From Streptomyces syringium (GTDB taxonomy: Bacteria > Actinomycetota > Actinomycetes > Streptomycetales > Streptomycetaceae): 64,000 bases of DNA. The position numbers were made by a program, and so were the translations under genes. Positions 16,915 to 27,562 of this stretch are shown here, one piece after another. The DNA lies in contig NZ_JAGIOH010000001.1 in the NCBI RefSeq assembly GCF_017876625.1, forward strand, positions 1,178,001 through 1,242,000, written 5' to 3'. How positions within the stretch are numbered: the first letter of the stretch is position 1; each line of letters begins with the position of its first letter. The notes beneath the pieces were generated by a model that saw only the letters and a program-made list of their open reading frames with translations, searched no databases and was not told where the DNA came from.

Positions 16915-17748
16915 ATGAGCGCCCGGCTGCGCGGCATCGCCAAGGAGACCGAGGAGATCGTCGCGACCGGTGGCTACACGTCCCCCGCCGGCCGGACCGT
17001 CGGCCTCGCGGAGGCGATCGGCCGGGCGGTACGGGGGACCCGGCTGTACGGGCCGGAACCGGTGGCCGTGCCGGAGCCGGGCGACGGGGCGGCCGGGGCG
17101 ACGGTCTTCGAGGTGACCGCCGAGGGCAGCCTGGACGCCGCGCGCCGGATGGCGGCCGGCGGCACGGTCGCGGTGCTCAACTTCGCCTCCGCCCGCAACC
17201 CCGGGGGCGGCTACCTCAATGGCGCGCAGGCCCAGGAGGAGGCGCTGTGCCGCGGCTCGGCGCTCTATACGTGCCTGCGCGAGGTACCGGAGTTCTACGC
17301 CGCGCACCGGGCCGACCCCAGCCCCTTCTACAGTCACCGCGTCATCCACTCCCCCGGCGTGCCGGTGTTCCGCGACGACCGGGGCGCCCTCCTCGAGACG
17401 CCCTTCACGGCGGGGTTCCTGACCTCTCCCGCCCCCAACGCCGGCGTGATCGCCCGCCGGGAGCCGGAGCTCACGGCACGCGTCCCGGCGGCCCTGGCCG
17501 TCCGGGCCGGGCAGGTGCTGGAGGTGGCGGCGGCGCACGGCTACCACCGGCTGGTGCTCGGCGCCTGGGGCTGCGGGGTCTTCCGGAACGACCCGGCCCA
17601 CGTCGCGGCCGCGTTCCACGGCCATCTGACCGGTGAGGGCCGCTTCGCGGGACGCTTCGAGCACGTCGTCTTCGGCGTTCTGGACCGCACCGCCGACTCC
17701 CCGACCAGGGCGGCCTTCGCGAGGGCCTTCGCTCCGCGGGGGCGTTGA
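16915..17748 (+). CDS. TIGR02452 family protein, bacterial-type poly(ADP-ribose) glycohydrolase
   Basis: The 277-residue product carries the PARG macrodomain signature GGG-x-QEE as NPGGGYLNGAQAQEE (about residues 98-112), preceded by AVLNFASA and followed by LCRGSALY. Bacterial-type PARGs use the second of the two glutamates to cleave the ribose-ribose bond of poly(ADP-ribose). The later YHRLVLGAWGCGVFRNDP strand is also typical. ATG at 16915 follows a short AAGGAA site. The biological substrate in Streptomyces is uncertain; ADP-ribosyl groups on proteins or nucleic acids are possible. Confidence 0.85.
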   Translation: MSARLRGIAKETEEIVATGGYTSPAGRTVGLAEAIGRAVRGTRLYGPEPVAVPEPGDGAAGATVFEVTAEGSLDAARRMAAGGTVAVLNFASARNPGGGYLNGAQAQEEALCRGSALYTCLREVPEFYAAHRADPSPFYSHRVIHSPGVPVFRDDRGALLETPFTAGFLTSPAPNAGVIARREPELTARVPAALAVRAGQVLEVAAAHGYHRLVLGAWGCGVFRNDPAHVAAAFHGHLTGEGRFAGRFEHVVFGVLDRTADSPTRAAFARAFAPRGR

Positions 17749-17782
17749 CTCCTCCGGCGGAGGGTGGCGGCGGAAGAACGAG

Positions 17783-17827
17783 CCGGGCCCCGCTCTCCCC
17801 TCGTCCTGAGGGAAGACCGGGGCCCGG
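17783..17827. terminator. Bidirectional terminator between PARG-like gene and tap
   Basis: CCGGGCCCCG (17783-17792) pairs perfectly with CGGGGCCCGG (17818-17827) between convergent genes. Confidence 0.65.
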
Positions 17828-17849
17828 TCCCGTGTGGTCGTCGCCCGCC

Positions 17850-19451
17850 TTACTTGGCGGCGGCGGCCTTCGGCGGCTCGGGGGTGGCGTGCGGGGCGCA
17901 CGTCACGTCCTTGGCGTCGAGCTTGCCTTCGATGAGGTAGGCGTCCACCCGGTCGTTGATGCACGGGTTGACCAGGCCGACGACGCCGTGCGAGCCGGCG
18001 CCCTTCTCCGTGATCAGACGCGAGCCCTTGAAGCGCTTGTGCAGCTCGACCGCGCCCACGTACGGCGTGGCGGCGTCACGGTCGCTCTGGACGATGAGCG
18101 TCTGGGGCAGACCCTTGTGCGTGGCGACCTCGAGGGGGGTGCCCTGCTTGGACTTCCAGGTGGCACACGGCAGGTTCATCCAGGCGTTCGCCCAGGTCAT
18201 GAACGGCGCCTGCTGGTGGATACGGGTGTTGTCCCGGTCCCACTTCTTCCAGCTGGTGGGCCACTTGGCGTCGGCGCACTCGACCGCGGTGTAGACGGCG
18301 TTGCCGTTCTCCTTGGCGGCGTTGCCGACGGTGTCGGAGAGGTCCGGGCCCGCCGCCTCGACCAGGGCCTTCTCGTCACCGGCGAGGTACTTGCTCCAGG
18401 TCTCGGCGACCGGGACCCACGCGGAGTCGTAGTACGCCGCGTCCTGGAAGAAGCTGATCAGCTCGGCCGGGCCGACGACCCCGCCGATGGGCTTCTTCTT
18501 GGCGGAGGCGCGCAGCTTCTCCCACTGCTTCTGGACCTTGGCCTGGGTGTTGCCGAGGTGGAAGGTGCCGTCGTGCTGGGCGACCCACTTCGTCCAGTCC
18601 TTGAAGCGGCCCTCGAAGGCGACGTCCTGCTCGAGGTTGGCCTCGTACCAGATGTTGTCCTGCGCGGGGTTGACGACGCTGTCGACGACCATGCGGCGGA
18701 CGTGGCTCGGGAAGAGCGTGCCGTAGACGGCGCCGAGGTAGGTGCCGTAGGAGATGCCCAGGAAGTTGAGCTTCTTCTCACCGAGGGCGGCGCGGACGAC
18801 GTCCACGTCACGGGCGGTGTTCATCGTGGTGAGGTGCGGGAGCAGCTTGCCGCTGCGCTCGTGGCAGCCGTCGGCGTACTCCTTGGCCTTCTTGCGCTGG
18901 GCGCGCTTGTCGGCCTCGCTGTCGGGCACCGGGTCGGCCTTGGGGGCCGACACGAACTTCTGCGGGTCAGTGCAGGAGATCGGGGCGGAGTGGCCCACGC
19001 CGCGCGGGTCGAAGCCGACGAAGTCGTACGCCTTCGACGTCTTGGTCCACAGCGGGTTCTTGGTCGTGACCCGCCGCGGGAACTTCATGCCGGAGCCGCC
19101 GGGGCCGCCGGGGTTGTACAGGAGGGCGCCCTGGCGCTCGCTCGCCTTACCGGTGGAACGGACCCGGTCCACCGCGATCTCGATGGTGCGGCCGTTCGGC
19201 TTGGTGTAGTCGACCGGGACGGTGACGAAGCCGCACTGGATCGGCTTCTCCAGGCCCCAGGCGGCAGGACAGTCCTGCCACTTGATGCCCTTCTTCGCCG
19301 CCTTGGCGGCGGCGATCTGCACACCCTTCGCCTCGGCCGCGCCGCCCGGTACCCGCTCGCCGGCGTCGGCCGCCGGTGCGGCCAGGAGCCCGGCGACGAG
19401 TGCGGCCGTCACCGCGGTGCCGGCCGCACCGAATATTGCTGTAGGTCTCAC
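17850..19451 (-). CDS. tap: Secreted tripeptidyl aminopeptidase, alpha/beta hydrolase (S33)
   Basis: The 533-residue precursor has a signal peptide of about 30 residues ending PAADAGE. The catalytic serine is Ser234 in GISYGTYLG, and the oxyanion region NPGGPGGSG is at 113-121. The TAP-like C-terminal domain supplies the aspartate (VQSDRDAATP) and histidine (GAGSHGVVG). Enzymes of this family remove N-terminal tripeptides from secreted proteins and peptides. A low-GC stretch upstream (about 19545-19585) should hold the promoter. Next to it lie the urease genes, with no evident functional link. Confidence 0.9.
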   Translation of the reverse strand: MRPTAIFGAAGTAVTAALVAGLLAAPAADAGERVPGGAAEAKGVQIAAAKAAKKGIKWQDCPAAWGLEKPIQCGFVTVPVDYTKPNGRTIEIAVDRVRSTGKASERQGALLYNPGGPGGSGMKFPRRVTTKNPLWTKTSKAYDFVGFDPRGVGHSAPISCTDPQKFVSAPKADPVPDSEADKRAQRKKAKEYADGCHERSGKLLPHLTTMNTARDVDVVRAALGEKKLNFLGISYGTYLGAVYGTLFPSHVRRMVVDSVVNPAQDNIWYEANLEQDVAFEGRFKDWTKWVAQHDGTFHLGNTQAKVQKQWEKLRASAKKKPIGGVVGPAELISFFQDAAYYDSAWVPVAETWSKYLAGDEKALVEAAGPDLSDTVGNAAKENGNAVYTAVECADAKWPTSWKKWDRDNTRIHQQAPFMTWANAWMNLPCATWKSKQGTPLEVATHKGLPQTLIVQSDRDAATPYVGAVELHKRFKGSRLITEKGAGSHGVVGLVNPCINDRVDAYLIEGKLDAKDVTCAPHATPEPPKAAAAK

Positions 19452-19631
19452 GTGGTTTTCCCCCTGCTGATGCGCCGCGTACGCGCTGATGCGCCGCGAC
19501 GATGATCACGGAGCTGCAGGGGGATCCTTTCGCCTCCATTGCCACAAAGGACAGGTCGCACGGACGTTCTTTACTAATCTGTAAGGATGACGAAACCCGG
19601 GGTGGCACCTGTGGCGCCGGCAGCCCCCGGT

Positions 19632-20437
19632 TCACCAAAACGCCCGTACCCCGTCATCTCCGTCGAAGACGGCCGCAACTCCCGCATCCAGCAGCCTTCG
19701 TAGCCGCAGCGCGTCCGGGGCCACCGCGCTCACCACGACGGCGGGCCCGGCGAGCGGGGTGAGCGCGGCGGTCGTACCGAGGAGGCGGGGCCGCACCGGG
19801 TGTTCGGCGAAGGCCGGGTCCACGACGAGGAGTTGCCCGACGGCCCGGTGCCCGCCCAGCACGGCGCCCCCGTCCCAGCCGGGTGCCCCGGGCCCGTACG
19901 TCAGCTCCTGGTCGAACAGCGGGCGGCCCGCGCGGCGCACGGTCAGCCGGGCGGACAGCCGTCCGGGGTCCTCGCCCGCGCGGCCGAGCACCTGCTCCTC
20001 GCGGAGCACCAGACGGGCCGTCGGGGCGAGTTCGACGCGGGTCGTCGTCCGCAGGTCGCTGCCCCGGGCGGAGATCAGCTGTTCGGGGAGCCAGCGCAGC
20101 GTGGCGCCGTCACCGACGTGGATCCGGGTGTCGTACGCGGCGGGCGCCCCGGTGCGCCCGGGCAGGGCGATGGTGGCGGCAGTCGTCGAGAACCGCAGGG
20201 CGGCGCCGTCCGCCACCTCCACGGTGAGGCCGAGCAGATCACCGCCGAGGGGCGCGCTCATGGCCCCCACGAGGCGCACATGGGCCTCACGCCCCTGCGG
20301 CCGCAGCCTGCGCAGCGCGAACGGCCCCGCGCCGTCCAGCGTGGGAAGCCCCGTGCCGCCCCGGCCGTCCGGCGCCGCGACGACGTGCGCCGCGGCCCGC
20401 AGCCCGGCGTCCACCGCAGGACCCGCGGCGAGGGACG

Positions 20438-20441
<4 letters not shown>
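19632..20441 (-). CDS. ureD: Urease accessory protein UreD
   Basis: This 269-residue protein acts as the scaffold of the UreD-UreF-UreG complex that loads nickel into apo-urease. Recognisable segments are [18 protein letters not shown], the central [15 protein letters not shown] and the C-terminal RLRRLLDAG. The GTG start at 20441 overlaps the ureG stop as GTGA, which fixes the start. The frame is open much further upstream but that part is only an antisense-frame shadow of ureG. It is the last gene of the urease operon. Confidence 0.92.
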
Positions 20442-21133
<692 letters not shown>

Positions 21134-21178
21134 GGTTCCTCCGGAGGTTTCGGTGGTTGACCGCGCTGCGCGCGGCGT

Positions 21179-21295
21179 CCTCAAGCGCCGGACGGGCTGG
21201 AAGTTCCGCCGGTCCGGCGAGACTTCCGGTCCGGGCCCGGGCAACAATCCAGCCCGTCCGGCAATTGAGGACCGGGGTCCGGGGCGGAGCCCCGG
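21179..21295. repeat. Streptomyces-type intergenic inverted repeat within the urease operon
   Basis: The left arm CCTCAAGCGCCGGACGGGCTGG (21179-21200, shown in part by its core GCCGGACGGGCTGG) matches the right arm at 21249-21270 in 20 of 22 positions. The right arm is followed by a second hairpin CCGGGGC-GGA-GCCCCGG. This motif recurs between genes in many Streptomyces genomes. It fills the ureG-ureF gap, the only sizeable gap in an otherwise overlapping operon. Confidence 0.8.
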
Positions 21296-21299
21296 TTGC

Positions 21300-22016
21300 T
21301 TACGAGGCGAACAACCGCACGGGCCACGCCGCATGCTGCTCGGCGGCAATGTCGAGCAACGGCGCGGCCGGAGCCGGTAGCGCGTCGAGCCCCTCGTACC
21401 CGGCGCGCCGCGCCGCCGTCGCGGCCTCGTGCGCGACCCGGTCGAGTGCGGGCGCGAGCCCGGCCAGGACGGCGGTCGCGTCGAAGGGGTCCAGGCTCAG
21501 CAGCCGCACGGCCGCCGTGGCCGGCCCGCTGACCGCTTCGTATCCGGCGGCGTACGCGGCGTCCAGCGGGGTGAGCCCGGCCGCGCGGGCGGCGAGGCCG
21601 AGGACCACGGGCTGGTGGGCGCCGCGCGGCCGGGCCGCGGCGAGGGCGTCGAGGGCGGGTGACGGCCAGGCCGCCCGTGCGGCCCGCATCATCTGGCGGC
21701 CGAGTCTGCGCGCGGCGGCGCGCAGGGCGGGCGAGGGGGTGCGGGCGTCGGCCGCGTCGTCCAGGTCGAGCGGATCGAGCCCGGCCGTCGCGGCGGCGGC
21801 CAGCCCGGCCGCGGTGAGACCGGCGGTGTGCAGCCGCCCCCGGCAGAACACCTCCAGCGTGGCCGCGTCGCGGATCCGCCCGGCCTTGACGGCCGCCTCG
21901 GCCCCGCCGGAGTGCGCGTGGCCCCCGGCGGGGAACCGCCCGTCGGCGAGGACGAGCAGGGCGGCGCGGGCGGCGGGTGACCCCGCGGCACCCGGGTCGT
22001 AGGAAGGGGTTCCCAT
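21300..22016 (-). CDS. ureF: Urease accessory protein UreF
   Basis: The 238-residue all-helical protein gates GTP hydrolysis by UreG and bridges UreD and UreG. It begins MGTPSYDPG, followed by the family segment [26 protein letters not shown] at 22016 lies 2 bp after the ureC stop, and an AGGAAGG-like sequence lies antisense to the coding strand, so translational coupling to ureC is likely. The protein is very alanine-rich, as in other actinobacteria. Confidence 0.92.
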   Translation of the reverse strand: MGTPSYDPGAAGSPAARAALLVLADGRFPAGGHAHSGGAEAAVKAGRIRDAATLEVFCRGRLHTAGLTAAGLAAAATAGLDPLDLDDAADARTPSPALRAAARRLGRQMMRAARAAWPSPALDALAAARPRGAHQPVVLGLAARAAGLTPLDAAYAAGYEAVSGPATAAVRLLSLDPFDATAVLAGLAPALDRVAHEAATAARRAGYEGLDALPAPAAPLLDIAAEQHAAWPVRLFAS

Positions 22017-22018
22017 GA

Positions 22019-23740
22019 TCAGAAGAGGAAGTACCGCTGGGCCATCGGCAGTTCCGCCGCGGGCCGCGGATCGACGGGATCGCCGTCGATGGTGACGGTG
22101 AAGGTGTCGGGGTCGACTTCGACGTGCGGGCGGGCGTCGTTGTTGCGCATGTCGGCCTTGCCGACGCCCCGTGTGTCCCGGATCGGGACGAACCTCTTGC
22201 CGAGGCCCAGCCGTTCGGGGAGACCGTCGTCGAGGGCCCACTGGGTGACGAAGTTCAGCGAGTTGGCGGCGGGAGCCCGGCCCGTCGCGCCGAACATGGG
22301 GCGCGGCAGGACCGGCTGCGGGGTGGGGATGGAGGCGTTGGCGTCGCCCATCTGCGCGTAGGCGATCTGGCCGCCCTTGATGACGAGCTGTGGCTTGACG
22401 CCGAAGAACGCCGGGTCCCACAGCACGAGGTCGGCGAGCTTCCCGGCCTCGACGGAGCCGATCTCGTGGTCGAGCCCCTGGGCCACGGCCGGGTTGATGG
22501 TGTATTTGGCGACGTAGCGGCGGGCCCGCGCGTTGTCGGCCGGGCCGTCGCCGGGGAGGGCGCCGCGCCGTTTCTTCATGACGTGCGCGGTCTGCCAGGT
22601 GCGCAGCACGACCTCGCCGATGCGTCCCATGGCCTGGGAGTCGGAGGAGATGATCGAGATCGCGCCCAGGTCGTGCAGGAAGTCCTCGGCGGCGATGGTG
22701 CCGGGCCGGATGCGGGACTCGGCGAAGGCCAGGTCCTCGGGGACGGCCGGGTTGAGGTGGTGGCAGACCATCAGCATGTCGAGGTGTTCCTCGACGGTGT
22801 TGACGGTGTGCGGCCGGGTGGGGTTGGTGGAGCTGGGCAGGACGTTCGGCTCGGAGACGACGGTGATGATGTCGGGTGCGTGGCCGCCGCCCGCGCCCTC
22901 GGTGTGGTAGGCGTGAAGGGAACGCCCGGCGATGGCGGCGAGGGTGTCGCCGACGAAGCCGGCCTCGTTGAGCGTGTCGGTGTGGATGGCGAGCTGGGCG
23001 CCGCTCTCCTCGCAGACGCTCAGACAGGCGTCGATGGCGGCGGGGGTCGCGCCCCAGTCCTCATGGATCTTGAAGCCGACGGCGCCCGCGCGCAGTTGGG
23101 CGCGCATGGAGTCGTAGCTGACGGTGTTGCCCTTGCCGAGCAGTCCGAGGTTGACGGGGTACCCCTCCATCGCCTCGAACATCCGGGCGAGGTGCCAGGA
23201 GCCGGGGGTGATGGTGGTGGCCTTGCTGCCCTCGGCGGGTCCCGTCCCGCCGCCGAGGAGGGTGGTGACACCGGAGGCGAGGGCCGCGTCCACGGACTGC
23301 GGGCAGATGAAGTGGACGTGGGCGTCGATGCCGCCGGCGGTGAGGATCTTGCCGTTGCCCGCGATGATCTCGGTCTCGGGGCCGATGACGAGGTCGGGGT
23401 GGACGCCGTCCATGGTGTCGGGGTTGCCGGCCTTGCCGATGCCGGTGATCCGGCCGTCGCGCAGACCGACGTCGGCCTTGACGACGCCCCAGTGGTCGAG
23501 GACGACCGCACCGGTGATGACGGTGTCGGGGGCGCCCTCGGCGCGGGTGACGCGGGACTGCCCCATGGACTCGCGGATGACTTTGCCACCGCCGAAGACC
23601 GCCTCGTCTCCGGCGTGGCCCGGCCCGCCGGAGCGGTCCTCCTCGATCTCGACGAGAAGGTCGGTGTCGGCGAGCCGGATGCGGTCACCGGTGGTCGGCC
23701 CGAAGAGATCGGCGTAGGCGACGCGGCTGAGTTCAGACAT
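22019..23740 (-). CDS. ureC: Urease alpha (catalytic) subunit
   Basis: The 573-residue subunit hydrolyses urea to ammonia and carbamate. All active-site residues are visible by comparison with the Klebsiella enzyme: His141 and His143 (DAHVHF), the carbamylated lysine Lys224 ([12 protein letters not shown]), His253 ([11 protein letters not shown]), His279 ([11 protein letters not shown]) and Asp367 (SSDSQAMGR). The mobile flap [16 protein letters not shown] has Cys326 and His327. It overlaps ureB by 8 bp. The gene appears complete and functional. Confidence 0.97.
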   Translation of the reverse strand: MSELSRVAYADLFGPTTGDRIRLADTDLLVEIEEDRSGGPGHAGDEAVFGGGKVIRESMGQSRVTRAEGAPDTVITGAVVLDHWGVVKADVGLRDGRITGIGKAGNPDTMDGVHPDLVIGPETEIIAGNGKILTAGGIDAHVHFICPQSVDAALASGVTTLLGGGTGPAEGSKATTITPGSWHLARMFEAMEGYPVNLGLLGKGNTVSYDSMRAQLRAGAVGFKIHEDWGATPAAIDACLSVCEESGAQLAIHTDTLNEAGFVGDTLAAIAGRSLHAYHTEGAGGGHAPDIITVVSEPNVLPSSTNPTRPHTVNTVEEHLDMLMVCHHLNPAVPEDLAFAESRIRPGTIAAEDFLHDLGAISIISSDSQAMGRIGEVVLRTWQTAHVMKKRRGALPGDGPADNARARRYVAKYTINPAVAQGLDHEIGSVEAGKLADLVLWDPAFFGVKPQLVIKGGQIAYAQMGDANASIPTPQPVLPRPMFGATGRAPAANSLNFVTQWALDDGLPERLGLGKRFVPIRDTRGVGKADMRNNDARPHVEVDPDTFTVTIDGDPVDPRPAAELPMAQRYFLF

Positions 23741-24065
23741 CGAGGGGGCCTCCGCACTCGCCGCGCAGTCCCTCGACGATGCGCTTGCCGCCGATGGGGA
23801 CGAGGCCGACCTCGACGGGGATGCCCGGTTCGAAGCGCACGGCGGTGCCGGCGGCGATGTCGAGGCGCTTGCCGTGGGCGGCCGCCCGGTCGAAGTCCAG
23901 GCCCGGGTTGGCCTCGGCGAAGTGGTAGTGCGAGCCCACCTGCACGGGCCGGTCGGCGGCGTTGAGGACGATGAGGCGGGTGAGGGGGGAGCCCTGGTTG
24001 AGGCGTACGGGCTCGGCGGCGTGCAGGATCTCTCCGGGAATCATCCGCGCGTCTCCCCCGGTCAT
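23733..24065 (-). CDS. ureB: Urease beta subunit
   Basis: The 110-residue structural subunit has the diagnostic stretches [20 protein letters not shown] and [14 protein letters not shown] at 24065 overlaps the ureA stop as ATGA, giving an N terminus [14 protein letters not shown]. The internal MIPGEI at 24044 is the start seen in most family members and is an alternative. It is separate from ureA here, unlike the fused forms of some bacteria. Confidence 0.94.
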   Translation of the reverse strand: MTGGDARMIPGEILHAAEPVRLNQGSPLTRLIVLNAADRPVQVGSHYHFAEANPGLDFDRAAAHGKRLDIAAGTAVRFEPGIPVEVGLVPIGGKRIVEGLRGECGGPLDV

Positions 24066-24364
24066 CCGATGGGCTCGTGGACGGTGACGAGCTTCGTACC
24101 GTCGGGGAAGGTGGCCTCCACCTGGACGTCGTGGATCATCTCGGGGATGCCGCTCATGACCTCGTCGCGGGTGAGCACCTTGCGTCCGGAGGACATCAGC
24201 TCGGCCACGGTACGGCCGTCCCTGGCGCCTTCGAGGATGTGCGCGGTGATCAGCGCGACCGCTTCGGGGTGGTTGAGGAGCAGTCCGCGCGCCCGCCGGC
24301 GCTCGGCCACGTCGGCGGCCACATGGATGAGCAGGCGTTCCTGTTCATGCGGGGAAAGTTGCAT
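24062..24364 (-). CDS. ureA: Urease gamma subunit
   Basis: The 100-residue structural subunit begins [20 protein letters not shown] and contains [20 protein letters not shown] and the C-terminal VHEPIG. ATG at 24364 is the family start, with a GGTGGGA site; upstream codons in frame do not resemble the family. It is the first gene of ureA-B-C-F-G-D. The gap 24365-24561 upstream should carry the promoter; no nickel- or nitrogen-control box was recognised. Confidence 0.95.
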   Translation of the reverse strand: MQLSPHEQERLLIHVAADVAERRRARGLLLNHPEAVALITAHILEGARDGRTVAELMSSGRKVLTRDEVMSGIPEMIHDVQVEATFPDGTKLVTVHEPIG

Positions 24365-24561
24365 GCGTCCCACCTCACTGACGAACCAGGACCTCCCTAC
24401 CGAACACGGTGGAGGCACACCTGAGTTCTACACACTGTTGACCTGGGCTTCTTCTCCCGAAGGCCTGGGATTGCAGATTAGGGCGCAAGCTTTTCCAACG
24501 CGTTAACTGACTCTTTGCAAAGCCGTGGCCAGAGGTCACCGGTGGTGGGTCGCCGGCCCTC

Positions 24562-24861
24562 TCAGTGCCGCGGCGGCGCGTCGGGGGCCCGGTGCTCGGC
24601 GGCGATGCCGAACCGGCCCCGGTCCTCGGCCACGGACGGCAGGGTGCGCATGGTGGAGACCGTGCTGATCACCTGCTCCTCGGCCCCGGTCTCCGCCCCG
24701 GCCTCGCTCTCTTCGAGCCGCTGCAGGTCAGCGGCGGACACCAGGGCGACCAGCGGCTTCCCGTGGCGCGTGACGACCACCCGCTCACCGCCGTAGACCA
24801 CGCGGTTGATCAGCTCCGCCAGCTCGGCGCGGGCTTGCGTCACAGGAATTTCGTAGGCCAT
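24562..24861 (-). CDS. Phd/YefM family antitoxin without adjacent toxin
   Basis: The 99-residue protein has a Phd/YefM DNA-binding and dimerisation domain in its first 55 residues (YEIPVTQARAELAELINRVVYGG, split by the glycine turn, then VVVTRHGKPLVALVSAADL). The C-terminal part is acidic then arginine-rich and would be the toxin-binding tail. No RelE, Doc or PIN toxin gene lies on either side, so it is an orphan or acts in trans. ATG at 24861 begins MAYEIPVTQ. Confidence 0.85.
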   Translation of the reverse strand: MAYEIPVTQARAELAELINRVVYGGERVVVTRHGKPLVALVSAADLQRLEESEAGAETGAEEQVISTVSTMRTLPSVAEDRGRFGIAAEHRAPDAPPRH

Positions 24862-24979
24862 GCCCACCAGCTTAATTGCCTGCCCCGATGTCCGCGGGAT
24901 CCCTGGAAAGCAGGGAAATACCAGGTCAGAGGCTTCGGGCCGGCCCTCGCGCGCAAAGTCCGTACACCGCGGGGACCGG

Positions 24980-25015
24980 CTGAGCGCTTCCCGGCCCCGG
25001 CCGGGAAGCGCTCAG
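24980..25015. terminator. Terminator after the PAP2 gene
   Basis: CTGAGCGCTTCCCGGCC (24980-24996) pairs perfectly with GGCCGGGAAGCGCTCAG (24999-25015), a 17-bp stem 22 bp past the stop of the minus-strand PAP2 gene. Confidence 0.75.
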
Positions 25016-25037
25016 CCCATGATGTGTCGCCCCTTAC

Positions 25038-26387
25038 TCAGACGAGTTCGGGCTGCGGTTCCGGTTGCCGCACCGGTGCGGCCTTCGGTTCCCACAGTTT
25101 GGTCGTCCGCATATAGCCGTAGACCACGGAGACCATCGCCAGCAGGACCAGCGGTCCGAACACCCACGGGTATTCGGCCATCTCCATCGACAGATAGCGG
25201 TACGACACCAGGAGCGCGGCGAAGACCGCGGTGCCGTAGCCGACCAGCTGGATTCCCGACCGGTCCCAGCCACGGTCGAGTGCGCGCAGCGCCGCCTCGA
25301 TCGTGAACGCGAACACCACGCCGGCCACGATGTCCGCGCCGTAGTGGTAGCCGAATCCCAGCGTCGCGCCGAGCGTGGCTATCAGCCAGAAGGTGCCCGC
25401 GTAGCGCAGAACGCGGGGGCCCCTGCGGGAATGGATGAAGATCGTGGTGGCCCACGCGGTATGCAGGCTGGGCATGCAGTTGCGGGGGGTAATCTCGTCG
25501 AACGGCATCCCGTGCGGGGCGGTGATCGGCGGCGGCGTGTTCGGCCACAGGTCGGCCACCGCCCAGTGCCCGCCGTCGGCGCCGTAGGCGAAGATCGGTC
25601 CGACCACCGGGAAGATCATGTAGATGGCCGGGCCGAGGAGGCCGATCACCAGGAAGGTGCGCACCAGATGATGGCCCGGGAAGCGGCGCTCGGCCGCCAC
25701 GTGACGCAGCTGGTACAGCGCGACGATGACCGCGGCCACCGCGAGCTGGATGTAGACGTAGTCGAGAACGTGCTCACCGACCGTGCCGGTGGCCTCGACG
25801 ATCCGGCCTGCCAGCCACGACGGGTTGCCGAGCGCGTGATCGGCGGTCGCCACGTACTGGTCGAGCACCTGCGGGCGGGTCTTCGACGTGATGAGCAGCC
25901 AGGTGTCGCCGGTCTTGCGGCCGGCCACCAGCAGCAGGCCCAGCCCGACGCCCTTCAGCAACAGGACACGCTCACGGCCGGTGCGGCGCGTGACAGCGAT
26001 GACGGCGCAGGCCAGAATCACCCACAGCGCGCCGTTGCCGAACATCATCTTGGCGTCGACCGCCCACCGCACCAAAAAGAAGGCGATGTCGATACCGACC
26101 GCGGCACCGGCCGCGATGAACCGCTCCCGCCAGGTGAGCACCACCATCATCAGCGCCATGCTGGCGTACAGCAGCGGCCCGGATTTGGGGGCGAGCACCA
26201 CCTCTTTCACCTGGTTGGTCATCGGCCCCGGCAGGCCGTAGCCCCGTGCGGCGATCTCCAGCGCGATGAGGAATCCGAGGCCCACCACAACCACCGTGGC
26301 CCACAGGATCACCCGTGGTTGGCGCCACGGGACGGACGCAATTCTTCGGTTTATTCGCGAGAAAAACCGTGATGCTATAGATATCAA
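25038..26387 (-). CDS. PAP2-superfamily membrane phosphatase/transferase
   Basis: The 449-residue protein has about ten hydrophobic segments and a C-terminal PAP2 domain resembling the Aur1/Ipt1 (inositolphosphotransferase) subgroup. The catalytic motifs are NCMPSLHTAWA (His nucleophile assistance) and GFGYHYGADIVAG. Such proteins act on polyprenyl or lipid phosphates at the outer membrane face. The annotated start is a TTG at 26387 in an AT-rich stretch without a clear ribosome site; a GTG about 22 codons later is an alternative, so the N terminus is uncertain. Confidence 0.85.
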   Translation of the reverse strand: MISIASRFFSRINRRIASVPWRQPRVILWATVVVVGLGFLIALEIAARGYGLPGPMTNQVKEVVLAPKSGPLLYASMALMMVVLTWRERFIAAGAAVGIDIAFFLVRWAVDAKMMFGNGALWVILACAVIAVTRRTGRERVLLLKGVGLGLLLVAGRKTGDTWLLITSKTRPQVLDQYVATADHALGNPSWLAGRIVEATGTVGEHVLDYVYIQLAVAAVIVALYQLRHVAAERRFPGHHLVRTFLVIGLLGPAIYMIFPVVGPIFAYGADGGHWAVADLWPNTPPPITAPHGMPFDEITPRNCMPSLHTAWATTIFIHSRRGPRVLRYAGTFWLIATLGATLGFGYHYGADIVAGVVFAFTIEAALRALDRGWDRSGIQLVGYGTAVFAALLVSYRYLSMEMAEYPWVFGPLVLLAMVSVVYGYMRTTKLWEPKAAPVRQPEPQPELV

Positions 26388-26611
26388 TTGTTTGGCCGAT
26401 GTGTTAGACGTTAGCTAAATAAAGCGACCCTTCGCGCCGGATACCATGATTTTCCGGTGAAGGACGGGCGATGACGGCAATCGTCGTGAGCTCGAACATG
26501 CTATCGGAGCGCTGTGGGGCGGCTTCGCCGGTCACGGCCCGCCCGGCGGCTCGGCGTCGCGATCAAGGATTTCGACCGGCGCGCGAGCCGAGAACTCCGA
26601 AGACGTGCGCC

Positions 26612-27361
26612 TCAGCCGGCGGCCAGCGTGCGGTCGAGAAGGGGAAGCAGACGGTCCCAGTGGCGCCGCAGCCCGGAGGGGTCGAACGCGTCGGTGTCGG
26701 CCATGGTGAAACCGTGCAGGGTGCCGGGGTAGACCTCGGTGGTGTGCGTGACACCCGCGGCGTCCAGGGCCTGGCGGAGCTCGCCGATGGTCTGGGGCGT
26801 CATGTCGTTCTCCGCGAGACCGAGGTGGACCTCGGCGGCGAGCTCGGGGATGTCGCGGTGCGGGCTGTCCGGCGCGTCGGTGACCAGGAAGCCGGGGTGG
26901 AATCCGGCGACGGCGGCCACCCGGCCGGGGTGGGCCGTCGCGGTGCGCATCGCCAAGGCGGCGCCCATGCAGTAGCCGATCACGGCGACCGGTCCGGCAC
27001 CCACCTCGGGCTGGGCGGTGAGGAATCCGAGGTAGGCGTCGGCATCGCGCAGGACACGCTCGGAGGTGTGCGCCTTGACCAAGGGCATCAGCCGCTCGAA
27101 GACCGCCGGCCGGACCTCTTCCCCGATGTGCCCGGGAAGTTCGATCACCGGCGCCGGGCCGTGCCGGTAGTAGAGGTTGGGGACGAGCACGTAGTACCCG
27201 TGCCCGGCCAGCTCGCGGGCCATCTCCTCCAGCACGGGCCGCACGCCGAAGGCGTCCGGGTACAGCAGCACCCCCGGGTGCCGCCCGCCACCGTCGGGAA
27301 AAGCGGCGAAAGCGTCGGCCTGGCCGTCCGCGGTGGGAATCTGCAGAGACTTGGTGGGCAT
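26612..27361 (-). CDS. Dienelactone hydrolase family protein
   Basis: The 249-residue alpha/beta hydrolase has a cysteine nucleophile in VIGYCMGAALA (about residue 131), which is characteristic of dienelactone hydrolases rather than serine esterases. The acid residue lies in LAENDMTP and the histidine in PGTLHGFTM. ATG at 27361 follows an AAGGAAGG site. It is a single-gene unit; no aromatic degradation genes are nearby, so the natural substrate is unknown. Confidence 0.9.
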   Translation of the reverse strand: MPTKSLQIPTADGQADAFAAFPDGGGRHPGVLLYPDAFGVRPVLEEMARELAGHGYYVLVPNLYYRHGPAPVIELPGHIGEEVRPAVFERLMPLVKAHTSERVLRDADAYLGFLTAQPEVGAGPVAVIGYCMGAALAMRTATAHPGRVAAVAGFHPGFLVTDAPDSPHRDIPELAAEVHLGLAENDMTPQTIGELRQALDAAGVTHTTEVYPGTLHGFTMADTDAFDPSGLRRHWDRLLPLLDRTLAAG

Positions 27362-27562
27362 GGCGGATCATCCTTCCTTGCCCCGATGCCCGCGCACAAG
27401 GGTTGAGTCAACGACGGGCCGGGGCCCACCACCCCGGCACCGCCGCGCTCACGCCCAGAGCGAAACCACGTCCGATCCGTTGCCGCGCCGAGCCGCGCTG
27501 AGCCATGCTCATCCGAACGATCTGTACGTCCTGTACATTTTTTACGGACGAGGAGTGCCACC

